Below, one piece after another: positions 6,587 to 9,059 of a DNA stretch of 9,059 nt. Source of the DNA: Alphaproteobacteria bacterium (GTDB lineage Bacteria; Pseudomonadota; Alphaproteobacteria; ATCC43930; CGMCC-115725); contig VAZT01000061.1 of assembly GCA_005884825.1 (NCBI GenBank), forward strand, positions 1 to 9,059, given 5' to 3'. A program made the position numbers and the translations under genes. How positions within the stretch are numbered: position 1 is the first letter of the stretch; each line of letters begins with the position of its first letter. The notes below the pieces were generated by a model. The model was not told the DNA's origin. It saw nothing but the letters and a program-made list of their open reading frames with translations, and made no database searches.

Positions 6587-7165
6587 TTAGGGCAGGCCGG
6601 CGGCGGCGATCTCCCGGCCGCGTCCACCGTCGATCATCGCTTCCGCGAGCCAGGGCTCGCGTTCGAGCGCGCGGCGGTAATGCACCCGGGCGGCTGCGAC
6701 GATTTCGCCGTGACGGCCAAGGATTTCATCGCCGAGCTCGAGGAGGCGAAGATTGGGCCAAGCCCGAGGCCGCAGGCGGACGACCTCGCCCAACACTTCG
6801 GCGGCGGGCCGGCCGGGGCATGTCTGCGCCATAACCAAAGTTGCCGCCGCGGTCGAGCGGGATACTCCCGCATGGCAATGAATGAGGAGATGTGCCTGTT
6901 TGGACACCACGAGGTCGCGGGAAAAAGCAAGCAGCAGCTCGACGTCCCAGCGCTCCGGTGCGATCCAGCCGGGCTGCGATTCGATCACGTCGTGAAACCG
7001 CAGCCGCAGGCGTCGATTGATGTCGAACCTGCTCAGGGAATCCGGCTCAGGCCATCCGGGGTCGAGGATCGAGAGCACATGCGTGACGCCTCCTGCGCAA
7101 TGGCCCTCCAGCTCTTCGATCCCGCAAATCGTTAACTGGAACGGCATCAGCTGCAATTCGGCCAC
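6587..7165 (-). CDS. Tyrosine/dual-specificity protein phosphatase family protein
   Basis: A 192-residue cytoplasmic protein of the cysteine-dependent phosphatase superfamily. The signature loop HCHAGVSRS (residues 96-104) gives the nucleophile Cys97, phosphate-binding Arg103 and Ser104. Asp59 in RFHDVIE is a good candidate for the general acid. The N-terminal segment (MPFQLTICGIEELEGH, then THVLSILDPGWPEPD) and the helix around RPRAWPNLRLLELGDEILGR match a group of small phosphatase proteins common in alphaproteobacteria. The GTG at 7165 is chosen because GGAGG (7175-7179) sits 9 nt upstream. The internal ATG at 7147 has no such site. The gene follows the nitroreductase by 74 bp on the same strand and may be read from the same transcript. 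Natural substrate unknown (phosphoprotein, phosphoinositide or nucleotide). Confidence 0.9.
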   Translation of the reverse strand: MAELQLMPFQLTICGIEELEGHCAGGVTHVLSILDPGWPEPDSLSRFDINRRLRLRFHDVIESQPGWIAPERWDVELLLAFSRDLVVSKQAHLLIHCHAGVSRSTAAATLVMAQTCPGRPAAEVLGEVVRLRPRAWPNLRLLELGDEILGRHGEIVAAARVHYRRALEREPWLAEAMIDGGRGREIAAAGLP

Positions 7166-7191
7166 CGTTCGGATCCTCCGTTTAGCGCTGC

Positions 7192-7242
7192 TGAAGGATC
7201 AGAATATCGCACGGTTGTGGCAAATCTGTGCACGATCCTTCA
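7192..7242 (-). promoter_or_regulatory. 9-bp inverted repeat overlapping the nitroreductase stop
   Basis: TGAAGGATC at 7192-7200 is the exact reverse complement of 7234-7242. The outer three bases at 7240-7242 are the nitroreductase stop codon. Between the arms lies a 33-nt loop with a possible inner stem (GCAC 7209-7212 with GTGC 7228-7231). On the transcript no U-run follows, so it is not a standard terminator. It could limit read-through into the phosphatase gene or mark mRNA processing. Role inferred only. Confidence 0.45.
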
Positions 7243-8016
7243 CGCCGATCGAACCACGATGCCTGGTTCATTATAATGCCATCCCGAAACGCCCCGCTCG
7301 CGACTTTGTCTACCATCGGACCAGGCGGTTCCCCAGCGGTCGGCGTGGGCGACTTCGGTCAGCGGCCGGCGGGTCAGCGGCCCGAACTTGTCGATCGGCC
7401 AGCCCACCGGCATCAACGCCCAAGTGAAGACATCCTCCGGAATCCCGAGAAGCGCCTTGACCTCGTTCTCGCATCGGATGTGGTTGGTAGTGATCACCGT
7501 GCCGAGCCCAAGACCGCGGCAGGCGAGAATGATGTTCTGCACCGCAGGATAGATGCTGGCGCCGCGGATGCGCTCGGCATAGGCGGCCTCTTCCTCCCAG
7601 CTCGCCGCGATGTCAGGGGGCAGCGCCTCGCGCGGGGGCAAGATCGGGGGATGCGAGCAGGGGAGGAGGAGCACCGGAGCCTCACCCATGTGGTCCCAGA
7701 GATGCCTGCCAGCGGCCATAAACCGAGCATATTGACGCTCCGTCAGATGTGGCGGACGGCCGCGCGCCGCATAGACCGCCTCTGCGATATCTGAGGCCTT
7801 GCGGTAGATGACGCCGAGCTGGCGCCTCAGCTCCCGGTCGCGCACAACGACAAAAGCCCAGCTCTGAGCATTGCCGCCCGACGGTGCGCGGATCGCCGCA
7901 TCTAGGATCCTGGTGATCAGCTCTTTCGGGACCGGATCCGGTTTGAGACGGCGGATCGACCGTGCCGAATAGATCGCCTCAAACAAACCGATGTCCGGCA
8001 GCTCCATTTGCGTCAT
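7240..8016 (-). CDS. Nitroreductase family protein (FMN-dependent)
   Basis: A 258-residue flavin oxidoreductase of the nitroreductase fold, expected to bind FMN and use NAD(P)H on nitro, quinone or enone substrates. From the ATG at 8016 it has the N-terminal FMN-phosphate motif SARSIRRLKPDPVP (17-30), APSGGNAQSWAFVVV (44-58), the helix GASIYPAVQNIILACRGLGL (152-171), and PVGWP near residue 203. The frame stays open for 30 more codons upstream, but 8016 has AGGAGA (8022-8027) 5 nt away, and the upstream part translates into family-unlike, Arg/Cys-rich sequence that overlaps the thioesterase gene. After the usual family end (EVAHADRWGTAW) there is a non-conserved tail of about 26 residues, possibly from loss of an earlier stop. 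The gene starts 13 bp after the thioesterase stop, with its ribosome site in that gap, so the two are cotranscribed. Confidence 0.9.
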   Translation of the reverse strand: MTQMELPDIGLFEAIYSARSIRRLKPDPVPKELITRILDAAIRAPSGGNAQSWAFVVVRDRELRRQLGVIYRKASDIAEAVYAARGRPPHLTERQYARFMAAGRHLWDHMGEAPVLLLPCSHPPILPPREALPPDIAASWEEEAAYAERIRGASIYPAVQNIILACRGLGLGTVITTNHIRCENEVKALLGIPEDVFTWALMPVGWPIDKFGPLTRRPLTEVAHADRWGTAWSDGRQSRERGVSGWHYNEPGIVVRSA

Positions 8017-8029
8017 TGCCGTCTCCTGT

Positions 8030-8878
8030 CTAGCCAACTGGGACCAGCAGCGGGGCGGCAGCTGCCCGCAGGTGGTCCGGCAGCGCGGCGGGCCGCCTCG
8101 TGTCAAGGTCGAGCTGCACCCCGAATTGTCCGAGCCGCGCGTATTCGGCCCCGGTTGCCGGATCGCTCATCCGATGAACAAAGCGGATCGATGAATTGCC
8201 GAGATGCACGATGCCGGTCTCGACGAGGACCGGATCGCCTGATCGCGGCGAGCCGGTTACCTTCAACGCGAGCTCGAATGTCGAATAGCCGCGGCGCTCG
8301 GCGTTCATGTAAGCGGATGTGGCGCCTATGGCGGCGAGCGCCTGGATGGAGCCGGCTGTGAAGCGGTGGACAAATGACGAAAGCGCGAGCCTCCCGCCCG
8401 AATCCAAATCCATCGGCTTGATCCGATCGCGTACGGTCGGAATAAACTGTTCGATTCTGGTCGGCTCGGGACGGCGTCCGACGGCGGGTCCCGGCCAGGC
8501 CAAGAGGCGCCCGCCAATCGCCTCCCAAAGATTTCGTGGCAATGGCGCCGCCGCGTGGTCGAGCGTCTCCTCGACCCAAGCGGTGACTTCGCCATCGGCC
8601 GAGTCGATGATTTGGTAACCGAGGCGAACCGAGTTTTGGTCGAGTGCGATGGGAGCGCTCAGAATATGAAAGCTGGCGCCGGCGCGAAGCTCGCGAACAA
8701 ACCGGACGTCGAAGCGGCGGGGGGCCGAGCCGGCGAGATCACGAAAGCCCAGATTTTCCGCCGTCGTTACGGCCGCATCCGCCAGCCGGTCGAAATAATA
8801 TGCGATCGTAAAATGTTCCGTGACATCGCACTCCCAAGGGGACACGACGCTGCGACAGGTCTCGATCCAGGCCGCCAT
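8030..8878 (-). CDS. Acyl-CoA/acyl-ACP thioesterase-like protein, tandem hotdog
   Basis: A 282-residue protein from the ATG at 8878, built from two hotdog folds. The first (about residues 8-107) has WECDVTEHFTIAYYFDRLADA, the hotdog-1 helix region with a D-x-x-x-H pattern as in YbgC/4HBT-type thioesterases. The second (about 160-257) has SSFVHRFTAGSIQAL, then ELALKVTGSPRSGDPVLVET and VHLGNSSIRFVHRM, ending ARLGQFGVQLDL. It likely hydrolyses acyl-CoA or acyl-ACP thioesters; the chain type cannot be told from sequence. The start is set by GGGAG at 8887-8891, 8 nt upstream; a TTG at 8893 would add five residues and is less likely. It is the first of a minus-strand run with the nitroreductase. 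A purely structural hotdog dehydratase is a less likely alternative. Confidence 0.82.
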   Translation of the reverse strand: MAAWIETCRSVVSPWECDVTEHFTIAYYFDRLADAAVTTAENLGFRDLAGSAPRRFDVRFVRELRAGASFHILSAPIALDQNSVRLGYQIIDSADGEVTAWVEETLDHAAAPLPRNLWEAIGGRLLAWPGPAVGRRPEPTRIEQFIPTVRDRIKPMDLDSGGRLALSSFVHRFTAGSIQALAAIGATSAYMNAERRGYSTFELALKVTGSPRSGDPVLVETGIVHLGNSSIRFVHRMSDPATGAEYARLGQFGVQLDLDTRRPAALPDHLRAAAAPLLVPVG

Positions 8879-9059
8879 TGCGCAAGCTCCCAAAACCGCC
8901 TTTCGAGCCCCGCTTGCACGGGGATACGGCTACTCACTACGTCAATTTGTCCATTTCGGGATAGCGAGACGAAGGACGGTGAGAACCGGCCGCCGCATTC
9001 ACGGCAGCTGTTGCGGATTTGCGGACTTGCAGCGGTGGCGGCTTTGTTTGAGCGCGATC
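8879..9059. other. Upstream region of the thioesterase gene
   Basis: No supportable gene. A small hairpin (CCCCG 8908-8912 with CGGGG 8919-8923) would lie in the 5' leader of the thioesterase transcript, and a minus-strand TTGACG (8940-8945) could be a -35 element, but no matching -10 is clear. A minus-strand frame from the window edge to a TAG at 8937-8939 could be the tail of an upstream gene; its 40 codons show no recognisable motif, so I do not call it. Confidence 0.4.

Noticed and set aside
1..9059. CRISPR array, tRNA, rRNA, transposase or phage gene
   Set aside because: No regularly spaced repeats, no tRNA-like cloverleaf that I could see, and no mobile-element protein motifs in any frame.

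Overview
This is a GC-rich Gram-negative chromosomal stretch. The hopanoid-associated genes, the outer-membrane-type lipoprotein, the Shine-Dalgarno sites and the mix of small housekeeping families all fit an alphaproteobacterium, probably of the Rhizobiales/Rhodospirillales type. That placement is inferred from protein style; no rRNA or tRNA is present to confirm it.

Layout. Positions 1-162 hold the C-terminal end of an unidentified plus-strand gene. It converges on hpnN (239-2836, minus), an RND/MMPL lipid transporter. hpnM (2970-3605, minus), a secreted MlaC/Ttg2D-like lipid carrier, lies just upstream of hpnN in transcription order. The two are separated by a 133-bp gap containing a perfect 13-bp inverted repeat. 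Together they look like the hopanoid trafficking part of a hopanoid locus; no hopanoid biosynthetic enzyme is in view.

Positions 3606-4655 form a gene-poor, less GC-rich kilobase. It contains a cluster of CACCTG/CAGGTG hexamers, two operator-like palindromes, and a frameshifted C-terminal relic of a quinone oxidoreductase (about 4359-4611). The next gene, a luciferase-like flavin monooxygenase (4656-5612, minus), is open but appears to have lost about 30 residues near its C-terminus at a GGC-rich junction. This segment therefore looks like a site of local gene decay.

A DUF2272 lipoprotein (5773-6585, plus) diverges from the monooxygenase across a 160-bp regulatory gap. It ends 1 bp from a convergent tyrosine phosphatase gene. 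Positions 6587-8878 carry three minus-strand genes in the transcription order tandem-hotdog thioesterase, nitroreductase, phosphatase. The first two are 13 bp apart and almost certainly cotranscribed. The phosphatase follows after 74 bp that contain an inverted repeat overlapping the nitroreductase stop codon. The last ~180 bp are the upstream region of the thioesterase.

I found no clear new defence or mobile system. The items most worth a second look are the in-frame deletion in the monooxygenase, the Cys-to-Ser change at the expected nucleophile of the DUF2272 protein, the palindromes beside the oxidoreductase relic, and the hairpin between hpnM and hpnN.
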